From Arthrobacter gandavensis (GTDB lineage Bacteria > Actinomycetota > Actinomycetes > Actinomycetales > Micrococcaceae), in the NCBI RefSeq assembly GCF_009192735.1, contig NZ_VTFU01000003.1:434001-498000 (forward strand): 64,000 nt of DNA, given 5' to 3'. The notes below the pieces were generated by a model. The model was given only the letters and a program-made list of their open reading frames with translations. It had not been told where the DNA came from and made no database searches. The position numbers were made by a program, and so were the translations under genes. The stretch's first letter is position 1, and the number at the start of each line of letters is the position of its first letter. Of this stretch, positions 50,042 through 58,523 are shown one piece after another.

Positions 50042-50080
50042 CCAGTCTTGTCGCTGTCCGGGTACTGAACCGTCGTCCGG
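50042..50080 (-). promoter_or_regulatory. Guanidine-III (ykkC-III) riboswitch
   Basis: Read on the minus strand, the 39-base element begins CCGGACGA, has TACCCGGACAG in the middle and ends CGACAAGACTGG. It keeps the blocks CCGGACGA, GUACCCGG and GACAAGAC of the ykkC-III class, while stem bases covary (GUUCAGU with ACUGGCC). It sits 15 bases upstream of the first SMR gene, overlapping the distance to the ribosome site (GGAATTC). Guanidine binding to this class forms a pseudoknot that frees expression of the downstream exporter. Recognised from memory of the consensus, which it matches closely. Confidence 0.85.
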
Positions 50081-50135
50081 AGACCGGGATGCGGTCTTGG
50101 CCTCCTACGGTAGCAAATCCGAAACGGGGCTGCTG

Positions 50136-51452
50136 TTACCGCTGGATCATCCCTTCCACTTCCTTCTTGAAGGCCTCGGCCGCGTCCTGGGGGCTCATGC
50201 TTCCGGCAAGAACTTCGCTGGTGTACCGCACAATGACGTTTTGCACATCGCTGGCCCCAACCGGCGGCACCGGCGGAGCGCTGTCGACGTCGGGCTCGAT
50301 CTCGGCAAGGAAATCCAGCACCTCAACGTTGGCGGGTGACAATGCGTCGGTGATGGACTCCTTGACCTCCGAGTTGGTGGGAACGCCCCGGTCGGTCAGA
50401 AGGGCCTCGCCCGCGGCTTTGTCATTGATCAGGAAGTTGATGAATTCCGCGGTTTCTTCCGGATGTTCCGTCCGGGACGAGGCGGACCAGAACATGGTGG
50501 GTTTGAAGTACATCCCGTTGCTCGAGACGCTGCCTTCGGAGCTGGGCGGCCGCAGCATTTTGATGTCGGTGCCGGTGGTGGCTTCAAGCGATCCCAGCTG
50601 GTTGGTCCACCACCAGCTCATGGCCATCTTGTTGGTTCCGAACATGCTGCTCTCCATGGACGCGCTGTTGTCCTCGGTGAAGATGGTGACGGGAGGGCTG
50701 GCCTGTTCATCCAGCTGGCTCTTGAGCTGTTCCCAGTAACCGGCAGCCGTAGCGGTTTCGAAGCCGAGCTCGCCGTCGTCGGTGTAGAGCTGTTCACCGT
50801 GCTGCCGCAGCCAAATGATGAAGTTTCCCTCGTTGGAGCCGTAGGAGGCGCCGTAGCTGTCGCCGTTGCCAGCGGCAGTCAGTGCGGCAGCGGTTTGCCG
50901 GTAGTCCTCCCACGTCCAGGTTTTATCGTCCGGCAGGGGGACGCCCGCGGCGTCGAAGAGGGCGGTGTTGGCCATGATGACGTAGGCATTGAAACCCGTG
51001 CTCAGTCCGTACTGGCTGCCTTCGTACTGGCCTGACGCCAGATCGTCCTCACCGATGTTGGAAGTGTCGATGCCGTCCTGTGCCGCAAGGTCCAGGAGCG
51101 CTCCGCGTCCGCCGTATTCCGCGATGTACTTCTGGTCCATCTGGATAATGTCCGGGGTGTCGCCGCCGGCGGTCACGGTGGCGAGCTTGTCCCAGTAGCT
51201 GCTCCATTCGCCGGGCTGCGGCTTGATGGTGATGTTGGGATGGCTGTCCTCGAATGAGTCGATGGCCGCCTGGGTCTGCTTATTGAGGAACTCGTTTCCC
51301 CACCAGGTGAACGTCAGTTCCACGGGAGCATCGGGGTCAGCGGCTGACTCGTCGGATCCACAGCTTGTCAGGAGCAAACCGGCCACGGCTGCGAGCGACA
51401 GGAGCTTGGTGCGGGTGTTGGAGCGGTTGGCATTTCGTTTCATGATCGTCAT
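50136..51452 (-). CDS. ABC sugar-transporter solute-binding lipoprotein
   Basis: 438-residue family 1 extracellular binding protein. The type II signal 'LLSLAAVAGLLLTSCGSDES' gives a lipidated Cys near residue 30. The mature domain has 'ELTFTWWGNEFLNKQTQAAI', 'GGDTPDIIQMDQKYIAEYGG', 'FGTNKMAMSWWWTNQLGSLE' and the hinge pattern of sugar binders. No permease or ATPase gene is adjacent, so this is an orphan or cooperates with genes elsewhere. ATG 51452 (GGAAGG 3 bases upstream) or ATG 51443 are possible starts. A perfect AAAACGTTTT operator lies 22 bases upstream. Confidence 0.92.
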   Translation of the reverse strand: MTIMKRNANRSNTRTKLLSLAAVAGLLLTSCGSDESAADPDAPVELTFTWWGNEFLNKQTQAAIDSFEDSHPNITIKPQPGEWSSYWDKLATVTAGGDTPDIIQMDQKYIAEYGGRGALLDLAAQDGIDTSNIGEDDLASGQYEGSQYGLSTGFNAYVIMANTALFDAAGVPLPDDKTWTWEDYRQTAAALTAAGNGDSYGASYGSNEGNFIIWLRQHGEQLYTDDGELGFETATAAGYWEQLKSQLDEQASPPVTIFTEDNSASMESSMFGTNKMAMSWWWTNQLGSLEATTGTDIKMLRPPSSEGSVSSNGMYFKPTMFWSASSRTEHPEETAEFINFLINDKAAGEALLTDRGVPTNSEVKESITDALSPANVEVLDFLAEIEPDVDSAPPVPPVGASDVQNVIVRYTSEVLAGSMSPQDAAEAFKKEVEGMIQR

Positions 51453-51473
51453 CGACCTTCCGTAGCGGAATAA

Positions 51474-51485
51474 GAAAACGTTTTC
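51474..51485. promoter_or_regulatory. LacI-type operator (binding-protein promoter)
   Basis: GAAAACGTTTTC, a perfect 12-base palindrome centred on CG, as bound by LacI/GalR regulators. It lies 22 bases before the start of the solute-binding protein and shares its core with sites at 51595, 57007 and 63833. Confidence 0.75.
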
Positions 51486-51594
51486 CCGAGCTGCGGGTGA
51501 GTATTCCAACGCCGTTCCGCTGCTGTCAATAGTGTCTGGAAAGGAAGAGCTCAGGCGGGGCGTTGGGGCCGGAGTCTAAAAGCCCTTGACCCCG

Positions 51595-51608
51595 AGAAAA
51601 CGCTTTCT
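51595..51608. promoter_or_regulatory. LacI-type operator (pectate lyase promoter)
   Basis: AGAAAACGCTTTCT, near-perfect palindrome about 100 bases upstream of the pectate lyase start. Preceded at 51586 by TTGACC, a possible -35 element. Confidence 0.7.
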
Positions 51609-51709
51609 TACGATGGGCCGTTCAGGCCGGACATCGGGCACCCGCCGGCGGGGCGAAGTGCCGCCGCCGCGGAGGCTCGGAACGGTACGCACTCTCAATG
51701 AGGAGAATC

Positions 51710-53068
51710 ATGGCGGGAAAGTCTTCACGGCTGGCATCGGGATTGGCCCTAAGCGTGGCGGCGGCGTTGCTTGCCGCACCTGGAGCAGCTGCGGCACCAC
51801 CGCAGGACAAGGGACAGGCTAAAGTCCCGCTTGAGCGGCAGGTTCTGCCTGCGGGTGACGGATTCGCATCCTTCAACGGCGGAACCACAGGCGGTGCCGG
51901 CGCCGGCCAGGATCGGGTGTACGACGTCGAAACCCGCTTCCAGCTGCAGGCGGCACTTGCGGAGGCCGGGCAGGAGCCGAAAATCATCCGCGTCCACGGC
52001 GAAGTGCTCGGAAACGCAGACGCGGCAGGCAACCCGCTGACCTGTGAAGACTATGCAGAGGGAACCGGTTACACCTTGGAGGGTTACCTGGCGGCCTATG
52101 ACCCGGCCGTCTACGGGTGGGACCGCGAGCCGGAGGGAGAGCTGGAAGATGCACGCCTGAGGGCCGCCGCCCGGCAGAAGCAAACCATGCTGACGTCAGT
52201 GCCCAGCAACACGACTATCGTGGGCGCAACCCCTCAGGCAACGCTGCGGGGGCTGTCCCTGCAGGTCAACGGGTCCTCGAACGTGATAATCCGGAACCTC
52301 AATCACGCTGCCGTCAGTGACTGCTTTCCGCAGTGGGATCCCACGGATGGTGCCGCTGGAAACTGGAACAGCGAGTACGACATGGTGCAGATCATCAATC
52401 GGGCCGAAAATGTCTGGGTGGACCACAACCACTACACCGATGCTCCGGGGTTCGATGATCTGGCTCCGGAGTACTTTGGCTGTCCGTTTCGGCAGCATGA
52501 CGGTTCCGTGGACATCACCAACGGATCCGATCTCGTCACGGTGTCCTACAACCGGTTCGAGGACCGCGACAAGCTGATGCTGATCGGCTCCACCGATTCC
52601 ACCAACCGCGGCGACGTCGGACGGTTGCGGGTGACGATGCATCACAATGAATTCGTCAACATCGGCCAGCGGGCGCCGCGCGTGCGCTTCGGACAGGTGG
52701 ACGTCTACAACAACCACTTTGTCATTGCCGAAAACGCGCGGGTGCCCTTCGTGTACAGCCTGGGTGCGGGGTTCGAATCGCACCTTTGGGCCGAAGCGAA
52801 TGCCTTTACGGTTCCGGCCGGTTTTGATCCGGCCCGGATCATCGGGCATTACAAGGGAACGCGGATCACCACGACGGCGAATACCGTCAACGGCCACAAG
52901 GCTGACCTGCGGTCGCTCTACAATGCTGCGGCGCCGGCCGACAAGCAGTTGACCGCGGACACCAGCTGGCAGCCGACCGCGCGCACCAAGGTGTCGCCGG
53001 CGCAGGCCATCCCGTCCCTGTTGAAGAAGAACACCGGGCCGATCTTCACGTCGTCCTCTTCCCGCTAG
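51710..53068 (+). CDS. Secreted pectate lyase, polysaccharide lyase family 1
   Basis: 452 residues. A Sec signal peptide (about 1-28, 'LSVAAALLAAPGAAAAPPQD') precedes a parallel beta-helix. PL1 marks: 'NVIIRNLNHAAVSDCFPQWD', 'VWVDHNHYTDAPGFDDLAPE', 'DITNGSDLVTVSYNRFEDRD' and 'VTMHHNEFVNIGQRAPRVRF'. The calcium-coordinating Asp residues and the basic catalytic region (R-A-P-R-V-R) are present. It cleaves polygalacturonate by beta-elimination outside the cell. ATG 51710 has AGGAG 4 bases upstream. It is divergent from the binding-protein gene and shares its operator type. Its stop opens a 14-bp repeat array. Confidence 0.92.
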   Translation: MAGKSSRLASGLALSVAAALLAAPGAAAAPPQDKGQAKVPLERQVLPAGDGFASFNGGTTGGAGAGQDRVYDVETRFQLQAALAEAGQEPKIIRVHGEVLGNADAAGNPLTCEDYAEGTGYTLEGYLAAYDPAVYGWDREPEGELEDARLRAAARQKQTMLTSVPSNTTIVGATPQATLRGLSLQVNGSSNVIIRNLNHAAVSDCFPQWDPTDGAAGNWNSEYDMVQIINRAENVWVDHNHYTDAPGFDDLAPEYFGCPFRQHDGSVDITNGSDLVTVSYNRFEDRDKLMLIGSTDSTNRGDVGRLRVTMHHNEFVNIGQRAPRVRFGQVDVYNNHFVIAENARVPFVYSLGAGFESHLWAEANAFTVPAGFDPARIIGHYKGTRITTTANTVNGHKADLRSLYNAAAPADKQLTADTSWQPTARTKVSPAQAIPSLLKKNTGPIFTSSSSR

Positions 53069-53191
53069 CTGGGTTCTCTTAGCCGGGTTCCTTTAGCCGG
53101 TCCATTAACCCGGGCCCCGCTAGCCCTTTCCCGCTAGCCCTTTCCTGTTAGCCCAGCCGGGTTAGCCCAGCCGGGTTAGCCCAGCCGGGCG
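53067..53191. repeat. 14-bp degenerate tandem array between convergent genes
   Basis: Nine consecutive units of mostly 14 bases (AGCTGGGTTCTCTT, AGCCGGGTTCCTTT, two AGCCCTTTCC(C/T)G(C/T)T, three AGCCCAGCCGGG) fill the gap between the pectate lyase stop (53066-53068) and the MFS stop (53176-53178), both of which lie in the array. Almost every unit carries TAG or TAA on the + strand. Confidence 0.85.
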
Positions 53192-54885
53192 CGGGAATTG
53201 GAGGATTTGGGGCCGCCCCGGGGTCGAGGCTTGGAGGACTTGGGGTGGTCCCGGAGCTGGGACTTGGCCGAGCTCTGGGACGAGGAGGAATTCGGCCTGT
53301 CCTGAAGCGCGGATTGGGGTGAGCTTTGGGGCTTGGGTGAGCTTTGGGACGAGCTTTGGCGCTTGGACGAGCTTTGGGGCGAGTTTTGGGGCTTGGTCGA
53401 GCTTTGGGGCTTGGGCGAGTTTTGGGCCGAGCTTCGGGACTTGGTCGAGCTTCGGAGCTTGGCCCAGCTTCGGGTCCCGACCCAGGCCCGGGTCTTGGCC
53501 ACGGTCCGCAGCAGGGGTCTGGACAAGTTCCCGGGCCGGACCCGGATCTGGCGTGCCAGGATCAGGCCGATGCATGCCGCGGCCAACGCCGGCACGGCAC
53601 CGGCAACAAAGATGGCTGCCTGCGGGCCAAGGACTTCGGCCAGCCAGCCGGTGAGGGGTCCGCCCACGGCCTGTCCGCCAATGAGCACCATAATGTACAG
53701 GCTCATCACCCGGCCGCGGATCTGCACCGGAGTGGTGGACTGCACCAGCTGGTTGGCGCTGGTGATGAACTGCATGGAGCAGAATCCGGCCACGATCATC
53801 GCTGCACCAAAAACCGCAAGTGACGGCGAAAAGGCGGATACCGCCAGTGCACAGCCGTAGCCGGCCGCGCTGACAATGACGGTTCGCAGCCGCAGCGTCC
53901 GGCGCCGGGTCGATGCGACGGCGCCGGCGAGTGCGCCGGTGGCCACCAAGGTGTTCAGGAGCCCGAAACCATTGGCGCCGCTGCGGAATACCTGGTCTGC
54001 GAAGGCGGCCATGAGCACCGGAGTGCTCAGGGCAAAAACCGACACAAAAGCACACACGGCCATGGGCCAGAACACGGTGGGAGTGGTGCGTGCATACCGC
54101 GCCCCTTCCCGGAGCATGCCCTTGGTGCGGGGCGCAGGTTCGGTCTTGAAAAGCTGGTCGGTACGCAAGCGTCCCAGCATGAACACGGTATAGGCGCATG
54201 CTCCGGCGTTGATGGCGAAGGCCCAGCCGCCACCAACTGCGCCGATCAGCACCCCGGCGATCGCTGGTCCCACCATGGCACCGAGCTGGAAGACGGAGGA
54301 GCTCACGCTCAGGGCGTTGCGCAGGTGCTGAGGCCCCACCATTTCGTGGACAAACACCTGGCGTGCGGGTTGGTCAATAACGGTCACCATGCCAAGTGCC
54401 AGTGCCACGATGTAGACGTGCCACACCTGGACCGCACCTGTCAGGGCCAATGCCGCCAAACCCAGGGCAAGGACAGCGGCGGCGGACTGGCTCACCATCA
54501 GCAGGATGCGTTTGGAATACCGGTCGGCCACCATTCCGCCCAGCGGTCCGAGCAGCAGCGTGGGAAGGAACTGGAACGCGGTGGTGACTCCAACAGCGGT
54601 AACGCTCCCGGACAGCTCGAGTACCAGCCAGTCCTGCGCAATGCGCTGCATCCAGATGGCCACCACGGCCACGAGATGGGCGGCTGTGAAGAGCCGGAAG
54701 TTGAGGATGCGCAGGGAAGCGAAGGTGTCGCGCCAAGGCAGGGGATCGGATCGGGTTGGTGTGTGGCCGGAAGAGTCCTGAGGGGAAGGGTGCTGGGGTG
54801 CGCGGTGTGCCAAGGGACGTCCTGTAAGCGAAGAAGCGGGTGCAGTGCTGGGTGCGCTGGTGCGACTCAGCCTAGTGGGGGACAA
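53176..54885 (-). CDS. MFS transporter (EntS/MFS_3 type) with repetitive C-terminal tail
   Basis: 569 residues: about 12 helices (about 55-440) of the MFS_3 type, with 'AQDWLVLELSGSVTAVGVTT', 'LGPLGGMVADRYSKRILLMV' (motif A) and 'DQPARQVFVHEMVGPQHLRN'. Members export siderophores or drugs. The last 120 residues are an unusual Ser/Lys/Gln/Pro repeat ('SSAQNSPKPQSSTKPQNSPQ' pattern) encoded by 18-21-base DNA repeats at about 53250-53480. The N-terminal 45 residues are also Ser/Pro-rich. It is divergent from a LysR-type gene, probably its regulator. Substrate unknown. Confidence 0.88.
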   Translation of the reverse strand: MSPTRLSRTSAPSTAPASSLTGRPLAHRAPQHPSPQDSSGHTPTRSDPLPWRDTFASLRILNFRLFTAAHLVAVVAIWMQRIAQDWLVLELSGSVTAVGVTTAFQFLPTLLLGPLGGMVADRYSKRILLMVSQSAAAVLALGLAALALTGAVQVWHVYIVALALGMVTVIDQPARQVFVHEMVGPQHLRNALSVSSSVFQLGAMVGPAIAGVLIGAVGGGWAFAINAGACAYTVFMLGRLRTDQLFKTEPAPRTKGMLREGARYARTTPTVFWPMAVCAFVSVFALSTPVLMAAFADQVFRSGANGFGLLNTLVATGALAGAVASTRRRTLRLRTVIVSAAGYGCALAVSAFSPSLAVFGAAMIVAGFCSMQFITSANQLVQSTTPVQIRGRVMSLYIMVLIGGQAVGGPLTGWLAEVLGPQAAIFVAGAVPALAAACIGLILARQIRVRPGNLSRPLLRTVAKTRAWVGTRSWAKLRSSTKSRSSAQNSPKPQSSTKPQNSPQSSSKRQSSSQSSPKPQSSPQSALQDRPNSSSSQSSAKSQLRDHPKSSKPRPRGGPKSSNSRARLG

Positions 54886-54997
54886 GCGGGAGTGGGCCGG
54901 GTAGGCTCCCTATCAATCCCATTGCGGTTTGTTATAGGAGGGCCCATGCTTGCTGCGATCGGATATAGCGAGCTACCGAGCAACCGGAGGAAACACA

Positions 54998-55885
54998 ATG
55001 TATGAGCCCGCACAGCTGCTGAGTTTCCTCACCGTGGCGGAAACGCTGAGCTTCACGGGAGCGGCGGCGCGGCTGAACCTGGCCCAGCCCACCGTCAGCC
55101 AGCATGTCCGCAAGCTCGAAGCAGCGTGCGGCCGGATCCTCCTGGAGCGCGACACCCAGACGGTTCGCCTGACCGACAACGGTGATGCCATGGCGGGTTT
55201 TGCCCGGAACATCCTGGCCGCGCATCACAGTGCTGAGTCATATTTCTCCGGTTCCGCGATGCGGGGCCGGATCCGCTTCGGCAGTGCCGATGATCTGTCC
55301 CTGACCCGTTTGCCGGATATCCTTCGCCGCTTCCGCCGGCTCTATCCGCAGATCAACCTTGAGCTGACAGTGAGCCAGAGCGACCGCCTGCACCGGCGGC
55401 TGCAGGCCGGGCAGCTCGATCTGGTGTTCATTAAGACCGCCGCCAACACGGAGCAGGTAACGGGCACCGGCCAGGGAGCTAATCCCGGCCAGGGGACTGA
55501 TGTCCGCCGCGACCGGTTTGTGTGGGTTGGGCTCAAGGAGACAGTCCTGGAGCAGGGTGCGCCGGTTCCCCTTGTGGCCTATCCGCATCCGAGCCTGAGT
55601 CGGCGTTTTGCCATTGAGGCGCTGGAAGCCGCCGGGCGAACATGGCGGGTCACCTGCAACACCCGGGAGGTCAATGGGATCCTGGCCGCAACTCGGGCCG
55701 GGATCGGGCTGTCGGTGCTGCCTTCGTCCCTTGTTCCCGCCGATCTGGAAAAAGTGGGCAGGAGGCTGGACCTGCCGCCGCTCGGTGAGGTGGACTTCAC
55801 CCTGATGACCAACCCGCTGGCCAACCGTGACGTCGTCGACGTGCTCGCCGCTGCCATCGCCGACAACGTGGTGGCCGGCGTCTAA
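54998..55885 (+). CDS. LysR-type transcriptional regulator
   Basis: 295 residues. The N-terminal winged helix-turn-helix is 'LSFLTVAETLSFTGAAARLN' then 'LAQPTVSQHVRKLEAACGRI', and the effector domain (about 88-290) is of the LysR substrate-binding fold ('GRIRFGSADDLSLTRLPDIL', 'GLSVLPSSLVP'). ATG at 54998 has CCGGAGGAAA 6 bases upstream and gives the typical 'MYEPAQLLSFL' start. Divergent from the MFS exporter, so it likely controls that promoter. The 112-base spacer contains an ATCAATCCCATTGCGGTTTG stretch with possible T-N11-A sites. Confidence 0.93.
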   Translation: MYEPAQLLSFLTVAETLSFTGAAARLNLAQPTVSQHVRKLEAACGRILLERDTQTVRLTDNGDAMAGFARNILAAHHSAESYFSGSAMRGRIRFGSADDLSLTRLPDILRRFRRLYPQINLELTVSQSDRLHRRLQAGQLDLVFIKTAANTEQVTGTGQGANPGQGTDVRRDRFVWVGLKETVLEQGAPVPLVAYPHPSLSRRFAIEALEAAGRTWRVTCNTREVNGILAATRAGIGLSVLPSSLVPADLEKVGRRLDLPPLGEVDFTLMTNPLANRDVVDVLAAAIADNVVAGV

Positions 55886-55913
55886 AGCGGGACGCGTCTG
55901 GGGCCGAGGCGGC

Positions 55914-56939
55914 TTAAGCTTCGGGAACCGGCCCGGTGCTGCCCCTCACCTGCAGGGTGGTGGTAAAAACGGTTCCGGCGGCACCCTCATCACCGGCCGA
56001 GCGTTCCGGAGCGGGATGCAGCAGGTCGTGGAGCCGCTGCCATGCCTGCTCTCCGAGCTGGTTCAACGGCACGGTGGCCGTGGTCAGCGGGGGAGAGGTG
56101 TAGGAGGAGAACTCAATGTCATCGAACCCCGTGACTGACATTTCCGCGGGCACCGAAACTCCATGCTCGTGCAGCCCGCTGAGCAAACCCATCGCCACCA
56201 GGTCATTGAAGGCCAGAATGCCGGTGGCCTTGGTTGCCACCACGGCGGGAGCGGCATCGTGGCCGGATGCAAAGCTGACGCCCCCGGGCAGGATCTGCAT
56301 GTTGACCTCCGGATGCGCCGCGGTGAATCGCTCCAGTCCCTGCAGGCGCAGACGGTTGGAAGCACTGCTCTCCGGCCCGGAGAGGAAAGCCATCCTGCGG
56401 TGTCCCAGGGCGAACAGGTGCTCGGCGAGATTCAAGATGCCGTCGGCATAATCCACAGTCAGGGTGGGGGTGGTGCCGGACAGAGTCCGGTTGATCAGCA
56501 CCATGGGCTGCAGGCTCGGCGCCAAAGCCTCGAGTTCCTGGTCACTCATTCGCGGGGCACAGAGGACGACGCCGTCGCCCCGGCGCCGCGCATCGGAGGC
56601 CAGGACATGCTCCTCGCTTGAGGTCTCCGAAGAATCCGCAATCAGCACGCGGTACCCATCCCGGGCGGCAGCCATGCTCACGCCGCGGAGTACGGCTTGG
56701 AACATTGGGTTGGCCAAGTCGGGAACCAGGACGCCGATCGTCTCACTTTTGCCCAGCGCCAGGCTTCGGCCCAGGGGATTGGGGTGGTACTGCAGTTCCT
56801 CCGCCGCTGCCCGGACCCGGGCGGCGATGCCGCTGTCAACGGTAAAGCTGCCGTTCATGACGCGCGAAACCGTGGCGAGGGAAACACCGGCTCGGTTGGC
56901 GACATCGGCAATTCCAATGCGGCGGGGCTGCTTAGTCAT
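55914..56939 (-). CDS. LacI/GalR-family regulator of the sugar regulon
   Basis: 341 residues. HTH 'GIADVANRAGVSLATVSRVM' with the family hinge 'ELQYHPNPLGRSLALGKSET', then the periplasmic-binding-protein-like effector domain ('IGVLVPDLANPMFQAVLRGV', 'VTGFDDIEFSSYTSPPLTTA'). Divergent from the Gfo/epimerase/enolase operon. The near-palindromic site at 57007-57028 lies in the shared spacer, and similar sites stand before the pectate lyase, the binding protein and the operon ending at 61751. It is therefore the candidate regulator of all four. The inducer is probably an oligogalacturonide or uronate, by inference. Confidence 0.93.
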   Translation of the reverse strand: MTKQPRRIGIADVANRAGVSLATVSRVMNGSFTVDSGIAARVRAAAEELQYHPNPLGRSLALGKSETIGVLVPDLANPMFQAVLRGVSMAAARDGYRVLIADSSETSSEEHVLASDARRRGDGVVLCAPRMSDQELEALAPSLQPMVLINRTLSGTTPTLTVDYADGILNLAEHLFALGHRRMAFLSGPESSASNRLRLQGLERFTAAHPEVNMQILPGGVSFASGHDAAPAVVATKATGILAFNDLVAMGLLSGLHEHGVSVPAEMSVTGFDDIEFSSYTSPPLTTATVPLNQLGEQAWQRLHDLLHPAPERSAGDEGAAGTVFTTTLQVRGSTGPVPEA

Positions 56940-57006
56940 CTCTGCGGCTATCTCTCGAAGGCGGATGGATCATTGACGCGCTGTCTGCGGTTTGATAAGC
57001 ATATGC

Positions 57007-57028
57007 CATGAGAAAGCGTTTTCTCATG
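57007..57028. promoter_or_regulatory. LacI-type operator between regulator and catabolic operon
   Basis: CATGAGAAAGC-GTTTTCTCATG: 11-base arms with one mismatch, in the divergent spacer between the LacI gene and the Gfo operon. The longest and most symmetric of the four sites. Confidence 0.8.
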
Positions 57029-57098
57029 CAGTCCGCCTGCAGTGTCAGGGCACTGCCCCGCGGTGCGGAGACTCCCGCCGCCCTCGAAAGGAACAGTC

Positions 57099-58523
57099 AT
57101 GCCTCCCGCAGTTAGCAGCGCCGCTACCTCAGCCGCCGAGTCCGCCTCCGGAACCGCCTCTGAAGGAGGGGCAGCCAAAGCCCGGCTGGCACTGGTGGGC
57201 ACGGGTGCGCGGTCGGAAATGTACATCCGCGCCGTCCTGACCGATCACGCGGATTCCGCTGAACTGGCGGGCCTGAGCGACGTCAACCCGGGCCGGGTGG
57301 AGTATTACCAGCGGCTCGTGAAAGAGGTGGGGGCAGGCTCGGTGCCGGCGCCCCAGGTCTTTGACCCCGCCGACCTCACCGCGTTTATCCAGGGCAACGG
57401 CATCACCCGCGTCATCATCACAACCCCCGATTACACCCATGCCGACTACGTGGTCGAAGCGCTGCATGCCGGCGCCGACGTGGTGGTGGAAAAGCCGCTG
57501 ACGATCGATGCCGAGGGTTGCCGGCGCATCAACGAGGCCGTTGCCGAAACCGGCCGCAGCGTGGTGGTGACCTTCAATTACCGCTATTCCCCGCGCAACA
57601 GCGCCCTGAAGGAGATCGTTTCCAGCGGCGTCATTGGAACCGTCACCTCCGTGGACTTCACCTGGGTCCTGGACACGGTTCACGGCGCGGACTACTTCCG
57701 CCGCTGGCACCGCCAAAAGGAGAACTCCGGCGGCCTGCTGGTGCACAAGGCCTCCCACCACTTTGACCTGGTGAACTGGTGGATCAATGATTCACCGGCG
57801 CGCGTCTATGCCTCCGGCGGGCTGCGGTTCTACGGGGCCGAGAACGCCTCAAACCGGGGACTGGGAGAGCGCCCGGAACGCGGCACCTTTGACGCCGAAA
57901 CGAAGGATCCCTTTGCCTTGGACCTGCGCGACGATCCCCGGCTGCGAGAGCTGTACCTGGATACGGAGCACCTGGACGGCTACCGCCGTGACCTGGATGT
58001 CTTTTCCGAGGGCATCACCATCGAGGACAACCTGGCGCTGGTGGTTGATTACGACGGCGGCCCCACGCTCAGCTACTCGCTCAACGCCCACAGCCCCTGG
58101 GAAGGCTACCGCGTGGCCATCAACGGCACGGAAGGCCGGGCCGAACTCGAAGTGGTGGAGCGCGCCGCAGTCACGGGCAGCACCGACACCAAGAACGTCC
58201 TTGACCCCTCCGCCACACCGGTCACCGAGGATGACGCGGTGCGCGTGAACGGCGAACGGCTGGTGGTGCAGCGGCACTGGGAGCCCGCCTACGAAGTGCC
58301 GATCCTGAACGGCGCCGGCAGCCACGGCGGCGGCGACGCCCTGCTGCTCTCGGATCTGTTCAACGGACCGGGCGAGGACCCGCTGGGCCGGCCATCCGGC
58401 TACCTGGACGGACTCCGCGCGGTGGCCGTGGGAATCGCCGGCAACGAATCCCTGGCCACGGGACTGCCGGTGCGCATCACTGAACTGGGCCTTGGCGCAG
58501 AGCTCCGCCGGGACGCACAGTAA
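57099..58523 (+). CDS. Gfo/Idh/MocA-family oxidoreductase
   Basis: 474 residues. NAD(P)-binding N-terminal Rossmann domain ('ARLALVGTGARSEMYIRAVL', 'ITTPDYTHADYVVEALHAGA', catalytic-region E-K-P in 'DVVVEKPLTID') and a C-terminal alpha/beta domain ('SGGLLVHKASHHFDLVNWWI', with the conserved K-x-x-H-x-x-D). A 25-residue Ala/Ser-rich N-terminal extension precedes it. It oxidises or reduces a sugar or polyol of unknown identity. First gene of a three-gene coupled operon. ATG 57099 has AAAGGAAC upstream. Under the operator at 57007. Confidence 0.92.
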   Translation: MPPAVSSAATSAAESASGTASEGGAAKARLALVGTGARSEMYIRAVLTDHADSAELAGLSDVNPGRVEYYQRLVKEVGAGSVPAPQVFDPADLTAFIQGNGITRVIITTPDYTHADYVVEALHAGADVVVEKPLTIDAEGCRRINEAVAETGRSVVVTFNYRYSPRNSALKEIVSSGVIGTVTSVDFTWVLDTVHGADYFRRWHRQKENSGGLLVHKASHHFDLVNWWINDSPARVYASGGLRFYGAENASNRGLGERPERGTFDAETKDPFALDLRDDPRLRELYLDTEHLDGYRRDLDVFSEGITIEDNLALVVDYDGGPTLSYSLNAHSPWEGYRVAINGTEGRAELEVVERAAVTGSTDTKNVLDPSATPVTEDDAVRVNGERLVVQRHWEPAYEVPILNGAGSHGGGDALLLSDLFNGPGEDPLGRPSGYLDGLRAVAVGIAGNESLATGLPVRITELGLGAELRRDAQ

